This document shows, piece after piece, positions 52,093-60,770 of a stretch of DNA of 64,000 nucleotides (position 1 is its first letter; the number at the start of each line of letters is the position of its first letter). The translations under genes and the position numbers were made by a program. The stretch covers positions 1-64,000 of the forward strand of contig NZ_PNRF01000041.1 in assembly GCF_002879615.1 (NCBI RefSeq), written 5' to 3'. The notes beneath the pieces were generated by a model, which was given only the letters and a program-made list of their open reading frames with translations, did no database searches and was not told the DNA's origin. The stretch comes from Billgrantia endophytica (GTDB lineage: Bacteria > Pseudomonadota > Gammaproteobacteria > Pseudomonadales > Halomonadaceae).

Positions 52093-52707
52093 ATGTCCTT
52101 TTTTGTAGAGTACGGCGGTGATCTGACCGCTTCCAGCACCCTGGCGGACTTCTTCGCCGATTTCAGCGACTTCTTCGCCCAGGACGGGCATGAGTTCAAC
52201 AGCTGGTTCAATAGCGAAGATACCTTCCCGGGGCCGTTGTCTGGCACCCAGTACGCTATTGTCTCCGAGCTTGATGATATCGAGGACTTCTCGTTTATCG
52301 CCGGTGCGGCGGAGGGCAGCGAGTTGACCTACACGCTGTTCGGTGGAGTACCTTTCCATACCCTGTATGGCTCGCTGGACTCCCTGGAGTTCGGTACCGG
52401 GCTGGAACAGTGGGACGAAACAGGCGATGGCAACTTCGCCCTTGGCGAGACCTATCTCGACATCAGCGGCCTCGACCTGTTCGGGGAGCTGAGCGAGGGC
52501 CAGGCTAATGTCGTCCACGAAGTGGTATGGGGTCTGATGGGAGGCGAGACGGATGCGCTGGCGGATGTCATCAACGATATCCTCGCCGACTACAACCTGA
52601 CGGTTGACTCCACCTTCGCCGAGCTAGAGCTTGCCGGCTTGGCTGGGCCGGCATCCGTCACTGGCGTGACCGAAGTCAGCGACTTCGACCTGGCCCTGGC
52701 TGCCTGA
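52093..52707 (+). CDS. hasA: Secreted heme-binding hemophore HasA
   Basis: This 204-residue hemophore has no N-terminal signal peptide, as expected for type I secretion. It matches Serratia HasA along its length: GPLSGTQYAI, LTYTLFG, HTLYGSLDSLEFG, VVHEVVWGLMGG and VDSTFAEL. Tyr80 and His89 correspond to the heme ligand Tyr75 and its partner His83; His33 is a candidate for the second ligand (His32). The C-terminus DFDLALAA matches the type I secretion signal. It captures heme outside the cell and delivers it to HasR. Confidence 0.95.
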   Translation: MSFFVEYGGDLTASSTLADFFADFSDFFAQDGHEFNSWFNSEDTFPGPLSGTQYAIVSELDDIEDFSFIAGAAEGSELTYTLFGGVPFHTLYGSLDSLEFGTGLEQWDETGDGNFALGETYLDISGLDLFGELSEGQANVVHEVVWGLMGGETDALADVINDILADYNLTVDSTFAELELAGLAGPASVTGVTEVSDFDLALAA

Positions 52708-52729
52708 GCATCGCCATATAATAAAAAAA

Positions 52730-52748
52730 GCAAGGGGAAACCCCTTGC
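52730..52748. terminator. Hairpin after hasA
   Basis: GCAAGGGG and CCCCTTGC pair perfectly around AAA, with an A-run before the stem (a U-run only for the other strand). It likely stabilises hasA mRNA and lowers read-through into hasDEF. Confidence 0.6.
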
Positions 52749-52764
52749 CAAGAAAGAGAAGTAT

Positions 52765-52799
52765 CACCGCGCCACGGGCCTTGCGCCCGGGGCGCGGTG
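52765..52799. repeat. Palindromic element with second copy of the 21-bp repeat
   Basis: CACCGCGCC (52765-52773) and GGCGCGGTG (52791-52799) are perfect inverted repeats around an inner CGGGC/GCCCG stem. The left 21 bases are identical to 47755-47775. GGCGCGGTG recurs again near 52824-52833. No gene is seen in 52708-52952. Confidence 0.7.
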
Positions 52800-52952
52800 T
52801 CTGGGCATTTTCACCACCGCTGGCGCGGTGTCAAGCATAACAACCATATAAATACGCAAAACGTGACCCGAGATGAGTGGATGACGATTTCATGCGAATC
52901 GCCTTGACGGCGGTTCGTTGTGTCTTGACGACTTTTTCGGGGGCCACCAACG

Positions 52953-54806
52953 ATGAATCCTTCGCAAGGCCAGCCGCGTAACGAGATTCGCGCCGCCCTG
53001 GGCGCCTATCGCGGCGGCTTTCGCAGCGTGGGTACCTTCAGCGCGGTGATCAACCTGCTGATGCTGGTGCCGCCGCTCTACATGCTGCAGGTCTACGACC
53101 GGGTGCTGGCCTCGGGCAATACCACCACGCTGCTGCTGCTGACGCTGATGGCGGTGGGCCTGCTGGCGCTGATGGGCGCGCTGGAGTACGTGCGCAGCCT
53201 GGCGGTGATCCATATCGGCGAGCGGCTCGACGCCCGGCTTGGCGAGCGGGTCTATGGCGCGGCCTTCGAGCGTGGCCTGGGTGGGCAGGGAGCGCAGGCC
53301 GGCCAGGCCACGCGGGATCTCGATTCGCTGCGCCAGTTCATCACCGGCAATGCGGTGTTCGCTTTCTTCGATGCCCCCTGGTTTCCCCTCTATCTACTGG
53401 TGATGTTCCTGTTCCACCCCTGGATCGGCTGCCTGGCGCTGGTCGGGGCGCTGCTGCTGATCGCCCTGGCGTGGCTCAACGAACGTCTGTCCCAGCCGCC
53501 GCTGCGCGAGGCGGGCGGTTTGTCGGTCCAGGCCAGTGCCAGCGCCGAGGCGCAGCTGCGCCATGCGGAGGTGATCGAGTCGATGGGCATGCTGGATGCG
53601 CTGGCGCGGCGCTGGTTCCGGTTGCACGGTGGCTTCGTGGCCCTGCAAGGCCTGGCCAGCGAGCGCACGGCGCTGATCACGTCCCTCTCCAAGAGCCTGC
53701 GGGTGGCGCTGCAGTCGCTGGTGCTGGGGCTGGGTGCGTGGCTGGCGGTGGCGGGCCAGATCAGCCCGGGGACGATGATCGCCGGCTCGATCCTGATGGG
53801 ACGCGTGCTCGGGCCCATCGATCAGGTGATCAGTGCCTGGCGGCAGTGGTCCTCGACACGGCTTGCCTACCAGCGGCTGGTGGCGTTGCTGGAGGCGCAT
53901 CCGCCGCGCCGGCCCGGCATGGAACTGCCGGCGCCGAGCGGTGAATTGACGGTGGAGCCGCTCAGCGCGGTGCCGCCGGGCGGCAAGGTGCCGACGCTGG
54001 TGCAGGTCGGCTTCCGGTTGGCGCCGGGCGAGGTGCTCGGCGTGATCGGCCCGTCTGGCTCCGGCAAGTCGACCCTGGCGCGGCTGCTGGTGGGGGTGTG
54101 GACGCCGAGGATCGGCACGGTGCGCCTCGACGGCGCCGAGATCCAGCGCTGGGACAAGGCCCGGCTGGGGCCGCATCTCGGCTATCTGCCCCAGGAGGTG
54201 GAACTGTTCGCCGGCAGCGTCGCCGAGAACATCGCGCGTTTCGCCGAGCCCGATGCCGACAAGGTGATCGCCGCCGCCAAGGATGCCGGCGTGCACGAGA
54301 TGATCCTGGCCCTGCCGCAGGGCTACGACACGCCGCTGGGCGATGGCGGCCAGGGGCTGTCCGGTGGGCAGCGCCAGCGCATCGGCCTGGCCAGGGCGAT
54401 GTATGGCCCACCGGCGCTGGTGGTGCTGGACGAACCCAACGCCAACCTCGACGAGGCCGGCGAGAAGGCCTTGCTGGAGGCGCTGGGCCGGCTGCGCGAA
54501 CGTGGCGTCACGGTGGTGCTGATCACTCACCGCCCCACGGTGCTCAAGGCCACCACGCATCTGCTGGTGCTGCGTGAAGGTCGCCTGCACAAGTTCGGGG
54601 CGACCCAGGAGGTACTGCAGGCGATTGCCGCGTCGCGTCAGCCGGCGGCGAGCGGCCCGACGTTGATGGCGCAGAGTCCTTATTCCATGAACGGTTCCAT
54701 GAACGGCACCTACGCCATGGGCGATGCCTCGACGAAGGACGGCGCCAACCCGAGGGATAAGAGCGTCGAGACGGCTGCCGTGGGTGGCCAGGGAGGGCGT
54801 GCATGA
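52953..54806 (+). CDS. hasD: Type I secretion ABC transporter HasD (PrtD family)
   Basis: This 617-residue inner-membrane exporter has a six-helix membrane domain at residues ~20-310 ([20 protein letters not shown] is typical of PrtD/HasD). The ATPase has Walker [11 protein letters not shown], signature [15 protein letters not shown], Walker [13 protein letters not shown] and switch THRP. It lacks the C39-like domain, as expected for hemophore exporters. It overlaps hasE by four bases. It exports HasA using its C-terminal signal. Confidence 0.92.
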   Translation: MNPSQGQPRNEIRAALGAYRGGFRSVGTFSAVINLLMLVPPLYMLQVYDRVLASGNTTTLLLLTLMAVGLLALMGALEYVRSLAVIHIGERLDARLGERVYGAAFERGLGGQGAQAGQATRDLDSLRQFITGNAVFAFFDAPWFPLYLLVMFLFHPWIGCLALVGALLLIALAWLNERLSQPPLREAGGLSVQASASAEAQLRHAEVIESMGMLDALARRWFRLHGGFVALQGLASERTALITSLSKSLRVALQSLVLGLGAWLAVAGQISPGTMIAGSILMGRVLGPIDQVISAWRQWSSTRLAYQRLVALLEAHPPRRPGMELPAPSGELTVEPLSAVPPGGKVPTLVQVGFRLAPGEVLGVIGPSGSGKSTLARLLVGVWTPRIGTVRLDGAEIQRWDKARLGPHLGYLPQEVELFAGSVAENIARFAEPDADKVIAAAKDAGVHEMILALPQGYDTPLGDGGQGLSGGQRQRIGLARAMYGPPALVVLDEPNANLDEAGEKALLEALGRLRERGVTVVLITHRPTVLKATTHLLVLREGRLHKFGATQEVLQAIAASRQPAASGPTLMAQSPYSMNGSMNGTYAMGDASTKDGANPRDKSVETAAVGGQGGRA

Positions 54807-56158
54807 GCACTCTCGACGAGCGCAAGACGTTGCGCCCCACGATGGAGCCGACGACGCCCGATTGGCAGGCGCTGGCCCAGCGTCGTCAGCGCCGGCCGAG
54901 GCGCCTCGGTGGCTGGTTGCTGTTGCTGGGGTTTGCCGGCTTTCTGACCTGGGCGGCGCTGGCACCGCTGGACAATGGCGTGGCGGTGCCGGCCACCGTG
55001 GTGGTATCGGGCAACCGACAGGCGGTGGAGCACCCCACCGGCGGCGTCGTCGAGCGGCTGTGGGTACGCGAGGGCGATAGCGTGACCCGGGGCCAGACGC
55101 TGGTCAGCCTGGACGCGACACGGCTGCGCAGCGAGGCGGATACCTTGAACGTGCAGCACGGTGCCGCGTTTGCCGAAGCCGCGCGCCTCGAGGCCGAGCG
55201 CGATGGCCATGAGCGTATCGAGTATCCCGAGTGGTTGGCGTCCACCGCTGACGTGGAGCTGCTGACCGTGCTGGAGCTGCAGCGACAGCTGTTCGCCAGC
55301 CGGCGTGCCGCGCTGCGGTCGGAACTGGGCGGTATCGAGGCCAACCTGGCGGGGCAGCGCTCGCTTGCCTCGGGCCTGGAATCCTCGCTGGTGCAGAAAC
55401 GCATTCGCCTGGAGATGCTGGGCGAGCAGCGCGACAACCTGCGCGAGCTGGCCAGCGAGGGCTACATTCCTCGCAACCGGCTGCTCGAGGTCGAGGGCTC
55501 GTATGCCCAACTCCAGAGTGACATCGCCGCCGATATCGGCACGCTAGAGCAGACCCGTCGCCAGATCGACGAGCTGCAACTGCGCACGACCCAGCGCCGC
55601 GACGAATATCAGCGCGAGGTTCGCGATGCCCTGGCCCAGGCCCGCCTGCGCGGGCAGGAGCTGGCCGGACGCCTGGCGACGACGCGCTTCGACCTGGCGC
55701 ATACGCAGTTGCGGGCACCGATGTCGGGCATCGTGGTGGGGTTGGCGCTGCATACCGAGGGGGGAGTGGTGCAGCCCGGCGCCTTGCTGATGGAGATCGT
55801 GCCGGAGGGCGAGCCTTTATTGGTTGAGGGGCAGTTGCCGGTGGAGCAGGTCGACAGGGTGCATGCCGGCCTGCCGGTGGAACTGATGTTCACGGCCTTC
55901 GAGCGCAGCCGCACGCCGCGCGTATCGGGCGAGGTGACGCAGGTTTCCGCCGACCGCCTGGTCGACGAGCGCAGTGGCTTGCCGTACTACCGGGTCTACG
56001 TGGAGGTGGCGGCGGAGGATTTGCAGGTGCTGGGCAGCGAGCCGCTGAGGGCGGGCATGCCGGTGGAGGCCTTCGTGCGTACCGGCGAGCGCACCTTGCT
56101 CAATTACCTGTTCAAGCCGCTGATGGATAGGGCACGCACCGCCTGGGGGGATGCATGA
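54803..56158 (+). CDS. hasE: Type I secretion membrane-fusion protein HasE
   Basis: This 451-residue HlyD/PrtE family adaptor has one N-terminal membrane helix ([20 protein letters not shown]), lipoyl-like halves ([20 protein letters not shown] and [20 protein letters not shown]) flanking a long coiled coil (~residues 125-290), and a C-terminal beta domain. It bridges HasD and the outer-membrane channel. ATGA overlaps join it to both neighbours. Confidence 0.92.
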   Translation: MSTLDERKTLRPTMEPTTPDWQALAQRRQRRPRRLGGWLLLLGFAGFLTWAALAPLDNGVAVPATVVVSGNRQAVEHPTGGVVERLWVREGDSVTRGQTLVSLDATRLRSEADTLNVQHGAAFAEAARLEAERDGHERIEYPEWLASTADVELLTVLELQRQLFASRRAALRSELGGIEANLAGQRSLASGLESSLVQKRIRLEMLGEQRDNLRELASEGYIPRNRLLEVEGSYAQLQSDIAADIGTLEQTRRQIDELQLRTTQRRDEYQREVRDALAQARLRGQELAGRLATTRFDLAHTQLRAPMSGIVVGLALHTEGGVVQPGALLMEIVPEGEPLLVEGQLPVEQVDRVHAGLPVELMFTAFERSRTPRVSGEVTQVSADRLVDERSGLPYYRVYVEVAAEDLQVLGSEPLRAGMPVEAFVRTGERTLLNYLFKPLMDRARTAWGDA

Positions 56159-57519
56159 ATCAGGTATGGCGCGTATGGGCGACGTCATGGCTGGCGCTGT
56201 GGTGCGGCGGCCTTGCATCACCGGCGCTGGCGCTGGATTTCCGTGAGGTCTATGACATGGCGCTACGCCACGATCCCACCTGGCTGGCGGCGCAGAGCGA
56301 AAGCGCGGCCGGTCAGCAGGAGCGGGTGCTGGGGCGTGCGGCACTGCTGCCGCGTCTGGACTATCGCTATACGCGGGCGCGCAACTGGTCGGAGGTGCGT
56401 CAGAGCACGCCGCTGGGCGAGACGACCGAGGATCTCGACTACTCCAGCTACACGTCCGGTTTCACCCTGACCCAGCCGCTGTTCGATGCCGCGGCCTTCG
56501 CCCAGTACCGGGAAGGCCGGGCGCGTGCCGAGGCCGCCGGCCTGACCCTGGAGCGGGCCCGCCAGGCGCTGGCGGTGCGGGTGCTGCAAGCCTATACCGA
56601 GGTGCTGTATGCCGAGGACGAGGTGAGCCTGGCCGAGGCGCACCGGCGCTCCCTGGAGGAGGAGGCGCAGCGTAGCCAGCGCTTCGTCGAGCGTGGCGAA
56701 GGCACGCGCACCGATCAACTGGAGATCGAGGCACAGTCGCGTATCGTCGAGGCGCGATTGATCGAGGCCGAGGATCGCCTGCTCGATGCGCGCAATGCCC
56801 TGCGGGCACTGACCGGGGCGACGGTCATCTCATCGTCGCTGGCCCCCTTGCGTGGCGAGGACATCGACGTGGGTGATGAATCGATGACGCTGGACGATGA
56901 GTCGGTGACGCTGGAGCAGTGGCGCGAGCATTCGCTGGCGCACAACCCCGAGCTGGCCGCCCAGCGCAGCATGCTCGATGCGGCGCGTCAGCAGTTCAAC
57001 CGGCAGCGTGCCGGGCACCTGCCCACTGTACGACTGTTCGCGCGTAGCCAGATCACCGACTCGGACTCGGAGAACGTGGTCGGCCAGCGCTACGACACCG
57101 ACAGCGTGGGCGTCGAGGTCAACGTGCCGCTGTATGCCGGTGGCCGGGTGGTGGCGGCCAGCCGCCAGGCGGACAGCACCTTCGAGCGGACGCGCCATGA
57201 GCTGGACGCCGCGACCCTGGACCTGCTCGCCGACCTGGAACGCCAGTACCGCATGACCCGCAGCAGCCAGCGTCGTATCGCCGCCTATCGCGATGCCGTC
57301 GAGGCCGCCACGGGACGCGTGGAGGCGACCCGGCGCAGCGTTCTCGGCGGCGAGCGCACCAACCTCGATGCCTTGATCGCCGAGCGCGAGCGTTACGAGG
57401 CACTGCGCGACCTGGCCCGCGCCCGCTACGACTATCTGCTCGCCTGGCTGTCGCTACGCTGGCAGGCGGGCGTGCTCGACGACGGCGATATCGAACGGGT
57501 GGCGGGGTATTTTGGGTAA
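56155..57519 (+). CDS. hasF: TolC-family outer-membrane channel HasF
   Basis: This 454-residue protein has a signal peptide (WLALWCGGLASPALA) and two TolC-type repeats of outer-membrane efflux protein form: LDFREVYDMALRHDPTWLA, then SLAHNPELAAQRSMLDAAR, with VEVNVPLYAGGRVVAASRQA near the end. PrtF/HasF proteins pair with PrtDE/HasDE exporters. It completes the HasA secretion machine. E. coli-like systems borrow TolC instead, so a dedicated channel gene is of the Pseudomonas type. Confidence 0.9.
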   Translation: MNQVWRVWATSWLALWCGGLASPALALDFREVYDMALRHDPTWLAAQSESAAGQQERVLGRAALLPRLDYRYTRARNWSEVRQSTPLGETTEDLDYSSYTSGFTLTQPLFDAAAFAQYREGRARAEAAGLTLERARQALAVRVLQAYTEVLYAEDEVSLAEAHRRSLEEEAQRSQRFVERGEGTRTDQLEIEAQSRIVEARLIEAEDRLLDARNALRALTGATVISSSLAPLRGEDIDVGDESMTLDDESVTLEQWREHSLAHNPELAAQRSMLDAARQQFNRQRAGHLPTVRLFARSQITDSDSENVVGQRYDTDSVGVEVNVPLYAGGRVVAASRQADSTFERTRHELDAATLDLLADLERQYRMTRSSQRRIAAYRDAVEAATGRVEATRRSVLGGERTNLDALIAERERYEALRDLARARYDYLLAWLSLRWQAGVLDDGDIERVAGYFG

Positions 57520-57570
57520 TTGTCGGGTCCTGGGTCGTTGAACTACGGCGTGAAGAGGGGCGGTGAGAGT

Positions 57571-57680
57571 CACCTTCCCCAGGCGCCAATAGCCCATGCA
57601 GGTGACGTTGCGCTTGGGCAGCCCACATTCGTCGGTCAGGTAGCGGCGTATCGCGACCGCAGCCTTGGATTCCGCCGCGA
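57571..57680 (-). pseudogene. Fragment: 3' end of siderophore-interacting protein gene
   Basis: One hundred and ten bases closely match 59713-59822, encoding the tail (ESKAAVAIRRYLTDE, MGYWRLGKV) of the SIP protein. The copy has no start or FAD domain and joins directly to an ogt fragment on its upstream side. Confidence 0.9.
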
Positions 57681-57830
57681 CTCCGCGTAACGCACGTTTC
57701 TCCATAGGGAATGCGGCTCAACTGTTCCTAGACTCGGCACTGGAAGGGCGCGCCGATGTAATCGAGGGGCAGGTCGAAGACGGTGCGCGTGCCCGCGAAG
57801 TACTCCGCCACTGCTTCCGGCGGCGCTGGG
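57681..57830 (-). pseudogene. Fragment: internal part of ogt
   Basis: On the minus strand the text EAVAEYFAGTRTVFDLPLDY, IGAPFQCRV, stop, EQLSRIPYGET matches the middle of Ogt-type alkyltransferases (PFQxxVWExL..IPYGET). The expected Trp codon is TAG. The active-site PCHRV region is absent. The Ogt C-terminal tail occurs separately at 31161-31223. Confidence 0.75.
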
Positions 57831-57847
57831 TCAGGATGTTGGCGGGG

Positions 57848-58192
57848 TCAGCGTCGCCGGGGCGATGCGGCAAGGCCGAGAAAGACCAGCAGAGCCTGGT
57901 TGAGTCTCACCATGTCTTCATCGTCGAGCCGGCCGATGCGGTTGCCGAGTTTGGCTTTCGGCAGGGTGGTGATCTTGTCTGCCATCAAGCGGCAGGGGGT
58001 GCGTAGCCCGTTGAGAGAACTGGGCTCCACGTGCAGGCGGAACAGTGGGGCTTCCGTTGGGCTGGTGGTAAAGGCACAGATGACGATGGAGTCCGTGGCG
58101 TCGAAGCTGTCGTCCTGCACGATCACGACCGGGCGCGGCTTGCCCGCAGAAGTGTTGCCGCCGGAGGCGGTCCAGATTTCACCGCGCTTCAT
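57848..58192 (-). CDS. PemK/MazF-family endoribonuclease toxin
   Basis: This 114-residue toxin starts MKRGEIWTASGG and contains GKPRPVVIVQDDSFDATDSI, TTSPTEAPLFRLHVEP, and the C-terminal DKITTLPKAKLGNRIGRL, all typical of MazF/PemK mRNA interferases. It overlaps the antitoxin gene by four bases. The frame is intact. Confidence 0.9.
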   Translation of the reverse strand: MKRGEIWTASGGNTSAGKPRPVVIVQDDSFDATDSIVICAFTTSPTEAPLFRLHVEPSSLNGLRTPCRLMADKITTLPKAKLGNRIGRLDDEDMVRLNQALLVFLGLAASPRRR

Positions 58193-58398
58193 TCATCGCT
58201 TTTCCATGGCGAGTCGTCCCATTCCGAGAGCGAGTCGATGAAGGCTTGGTCGCCCGCGGCGTCGCGGCTGGTGGCCACCGCTTGGGATTGTCGGTGGGCT
58301 TCCGCCTGGAAGGCAGCGGAACGCACGTCCGGCACCCAGATCTGGATGGGGCGCGTAAACGTGCCCGGTATCGGGCGACTTTCTCGCGCGGCCATCAT
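58189..58398 (-). CDS. MazE-like (DUF3018-type) antitoxin, N-terminus damaged
   Basis: The C-terminal part (RPIQIWVPDVRSAAFQAEAH, QAFIDSLSEWDDSPW) is the conserved core of the small antitoxins paired with PemK-like toxins. The usual N-terminal region before RPIQIWVPD is replaced by unrelated sequence (MAARESRPIPGTFT). ATG 58398 is the nearest start but has no ribosome site. The frame stays open to 58587 inside another gene fragment. DNA binding is probably altered while toxin binding may survive. Confidence 0.7.
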   Translation of the reverse strand: MMAARESRPIPGTFTRPIQIWVPDVRSAAFQAEAHRQSQAVATSRDAAGDQAFIDSLSEWDDSPWKSDE

Positions 58399-58696
58399 GT
58401 TTACGGTTGATGACATCAGCACCAAATTTTGCAATCGCTCGCTCAAGCGATGATACAAAGACATCACTCGGTTCTTGAGCATCCACGATATTGGGGATCC
58501 ATTCCTTGACTTCGGCAAGATGGGCTTTGGAAATCTTTTCTTTGACGGTTTTGTCTGGCTTTCCAAAAGCCCGTGTAAACGTCTCAAGAAAAATATCCTT
58601 GACCATGCTATCGAGCAGCAATATCATTTTTTCTTTGGAGATATTGTCTGGAATCTCACTGTCTTGTAATACATCGGTGTAGTTGTCTTGTCTCAT
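58399..58696 (-). pseudogene. 5' part of an unidentified gene abutting the antitoxin
   Basis: ATG 58696, with AGGG a few bases upstream, opens MRQDNYTDVLQDSEIPDNIS and continues as a charged ~95-residue segment (KEKMILLLDSMVKDIFLETF, FVSSLERAIAKFGAD). It then runs out of frame across the antitoxin gene to 58193. The composition is more AT-rich than its surroundings. I do not recognise the family. It looks like the head of a gene cut by the rearrangement that also damaged the antitoxin. Confidence 0.5.
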
Positions 58697-58934
58697 GTCA
58701 AACCCTGTTAAAAGTAGTGGTTACACTTGGCTGACCTTCAGACTCTATCGCCGGGATTTCCTATCGGCCACTTCAATGTTGTCTGGCATTGATGAACACT
58801 CGCGCCTGCTCCGGCTCGAGTCTGATATAGCCCATCGCTTTTTCTCCTTGCTCTTAACTAATCCTTCCGTAAATTTATCACAGATTTAGTTAAACGACAG
58901 GGGGCCTGCTAGTGGGAAATCAGTCTAGGCCATG

Positions 58935-59258
58935 CTAACCCGAAGAATGATTACGGCGCTGGTTGTTAAATCCTTCCCAGCCAGTATTGCGGACGTCGCC
59001 GGCCATGGGCAACAGCCAGAATCTGAAAACCGCTATATTTTCTCGATAAATGATGGATAATGGAAATCGGTGAAGGGGGGCTCTGCGAATATCTGGCTCA
59101 AGTTCAACTTGCCAAGCTTTTGGTGATTCGCCAATCACCATGGCCAAGGCCTCGAATTCTTCTATGAAGGCACCACCCAATCCAGGAACCTTCGATTCGT
59201 AATATCCGACTGATTCCAGGAACTCGGCTTCCGCTGCCGGGTGAAAGGAATAATTCAT
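58935..59258 (-). pseudogene. ParE-family toxin with a frameshifted C-terminus
   Basis: The N-terminal part (YSFHPAAEAEFLESVGYYES, PDIRRAPLHRFPLSIIYREN) is a normal ParE/RelE toxin of the plasmid-stabilisation type. After about residue 73 the conserved ending is found in another frame, where it reads GFQILAVAHGRRRPQYWLGRI and stops at 58966-58968. The frame in use instead gives WLLPMAGDVRNTGWEGF and extra residues. The toxin has lost its conserved tail. It starts four bases inside the antitoxin stop. Confidence 0.83.
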
Positions 59259-59479
59259 CTGATCAGTGCTCGAGCCTTCCTCATAACATCATCACCAGGC
59301 ACGGCCTGAACTGATCCGCTATCAAGTTCTTCTGCCCTACGCCTAGTCTCGAGCAACCAGTCGGACCGAAGCTCTTCTTCCGACGGAGATTCCAGACTCA
59401 AGACCAATCGCTGGATCAGTTGTGCCCGCTCCTCCTTCGGAAGGTGGAGGGCTTCATCCTCAATTTTCTGGAGATCCAT
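59255..59479 (-). CDS. Addiction-module antitoxin, PF09720-like
   Basis: This 74-residue protein (MDLQKIEDEALHLPKEERAQ, LIQRLVLSLESP) has the profile of small antitoxins paired with ParE toxins. ATG 59479 has AGAGG seven bases upstream. It overlaps the toxin gene. The frame is intact. Confidence 0.83.
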   Translation of the reverse strand: MDLQKIEDEALHLPKEERAQLIQRLVLSLESPSEEELRSDWLLETRRRAEELDSGSVQAVPGDDVMRKARALIR

Positions 59480-59541
59480 GGGAAAACCTCTCATTTGTGT
59501 AACCCTTGAATTTTGGCACGGATGGCTAACGGGCGCCATGA

Positions 59542-59703
59542 TTCGGTGTCATCGCGGTACTGTTGGCCTCCTTGTAATGACCCCCTGATTTCTGCACACC
59601 CTACGCTGCCAATGCCGGGTGTGCTCGGGACGCCACATAGCCAAGAGACTGATGTGGCCGCCCTGAGTTTCGGAGTCGGCCTCCTGGGGCTGTTTCTGTC
59701 ACT
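59542..59703 (+). repeat. Degenerate copies of sequence from 61554-61740
   Basis: Bases 59542-59572 match 61554-61584 (end of the AraC::LysE frame, GVIAALLAS). Bases ~59656-59700 match ~61690-61735 (start of the YbaN-like gene, AALSFGVG.LGLFL). The copies are incomplete and separated by unrelated sequence. The siderophore-interacting protein gene is thus bracketed by the same two sequences. Confidence 0.8.
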
Positions 59704-60633
59704 TTAGCCGACCACCTTCCCCAGGCGCCAATAGCCCATGCAGGTAACGTTGCGCTTGGGCAGCCCGCATTCGTCGGTCAGGTAGCGGCGTATCGCGACC
59801 GCAGCCTTGGATTCCGCCGCGATCCAGGCGTAGAAGGCGTCGTTCTCCTCCAGTTCGGCGGTTTCCCAGAGCGGTTGGACGTCAATGTCGGGAGCGTCGT
59901 CATGAGAGGAAGGAGGATGCTTGCCGCCCATGGCCTCGATCACCTCGCGCAGGTCGATGTCGCGCACCGCACGGGCCAGCAGCTCACCATGGGCGCAGCC
60001 GGGCTGGCTGTCGCGCGGCAGCCAGTGCAGATGGGCCGTGGACGCGATCGGCTGGATATCGGCGCTCAGCGGGACTTCGAGCAGGGCCTCGACCCGGGGG
60101 CGAGAGGGCTGCGTATTCAGGGTTTCCAGGATGCCCGTTGCCGCTGGCAACGCGGTTTCGTCGGCGACGATCAGCAGGCGTCGCAGGTGGCGCGGCGGCT
60201 TCCATTCGAAGCCGACGGATTCGCCCTCGAAGGAAGCGTCCGGGGCGATGATGGTGAGCCGGTCGCCGGGGCGCGCCGTCATCGCCCAGCGCGAGGCCGG
60301 GCCGTTGTCGCCATGCAGCACGAACTCGATGTCGACCTCGGCGGGTTCGGAACGCAGGGCGCGAATGGTGTAGGTGCGCATGGGTGCGCGCCGGGCCTCG
60401 GGCAAGGCACGGTAGGCGTCGTACCATGCAAGCCCCTGGTCGGCGACATCGTTCAGGGCGGTTCGCGCCGCGTCGGATTGGGGAAAGAACAGCTTGACCC
60501 GTTGATCCGGCGCATGGGCGGCCATGCGGTCGAGCTCGGGGCCGGTGAACGTGAAACACACCAGGGAGGGACTGACCTGGGTGCGTCGGGAGAGGGTGAG
60601 ATCGAAGAAACGGTAGCTGGCTTTGCTGGCCAA
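59704..60633 (-). CDS. Siderophore-interacting protein, ViuB/YqjH-type ferric reductase
   Basis: This ~309-residue FAD-dependent ferric-chelate reductase has the N-terminal FAD barrel (RMAAHAPDQRVKLFFPQ; MRTYTIRA as the RxYT flavin motif; VLHGDNGPASRWA) and the C-terminal NAD(P)-binding part (LLIVADETALPA, FYAWIAAESKAAVAIRRYL). TTG 60633 is preferred because GGGAGG lies eight bases upstream; the frame is open to 60681. It releases iron from imported siderophores. A Fur-like box lies upstream at 60699-60717. Confidence 0.9.
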   Translation of the reverse strand: MASKASYRFFDLTLSRRTQVSPSLVCFTFTGPELDRMAAHAPDQRVKLFFPQSDAARTALNDVADQGLAWYDAYRALPEARRAPMRTYTIRALRSEPAEVDIEFVLHGDNGPASRWAMTARPGDRLTIIAPDASFEGESVGFEWKPPRHLRRLLIVADETALPAATGILETLNTQPSRPRVEALLEVPLSADIQPIASTAHLHWLPRDSQPGCAHGELLARAVRDIDLREVIEAMGGKHPPSSHDDAPDIDVQPLWETAELEENDAFYAWIAAESKAAVAIRRYLTDECGLPKRNVTCMGYWRLGKVVG

Positions 60634-60698
60634 GGTGGCATCCTCCCGAAGGTGGTCGCGGGCTGGGGTGCAGGCGCGCACGGTGGATGCATACTAAC

Positions 60699-60717
60699 AT
60701 TTCTTGATTCTCATTCT
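60699..60717 (-). promoter_or_regulatory. Fur-like box before the siderophore-interacting protein gene
   Basis: On the minus strand GAGAATGAGAATCAAGAAA matches the Fur consensus at about 13 of 19 positions. It lies between divergent genes and could also affect the AraC-type frame. Confidence 0.6.
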
Positions 60718-60770
60718 CAATTCAATCGGAGCACGGCATGCCCAGGCCGTCCGTTATCGGGAGGTGATCG

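Noticed and set aside
58683-58889. 68-codon plus-strand open frame
   Set aside because: No ribosome site or family resemblance, in a region of fragments and AT-rich spacer.
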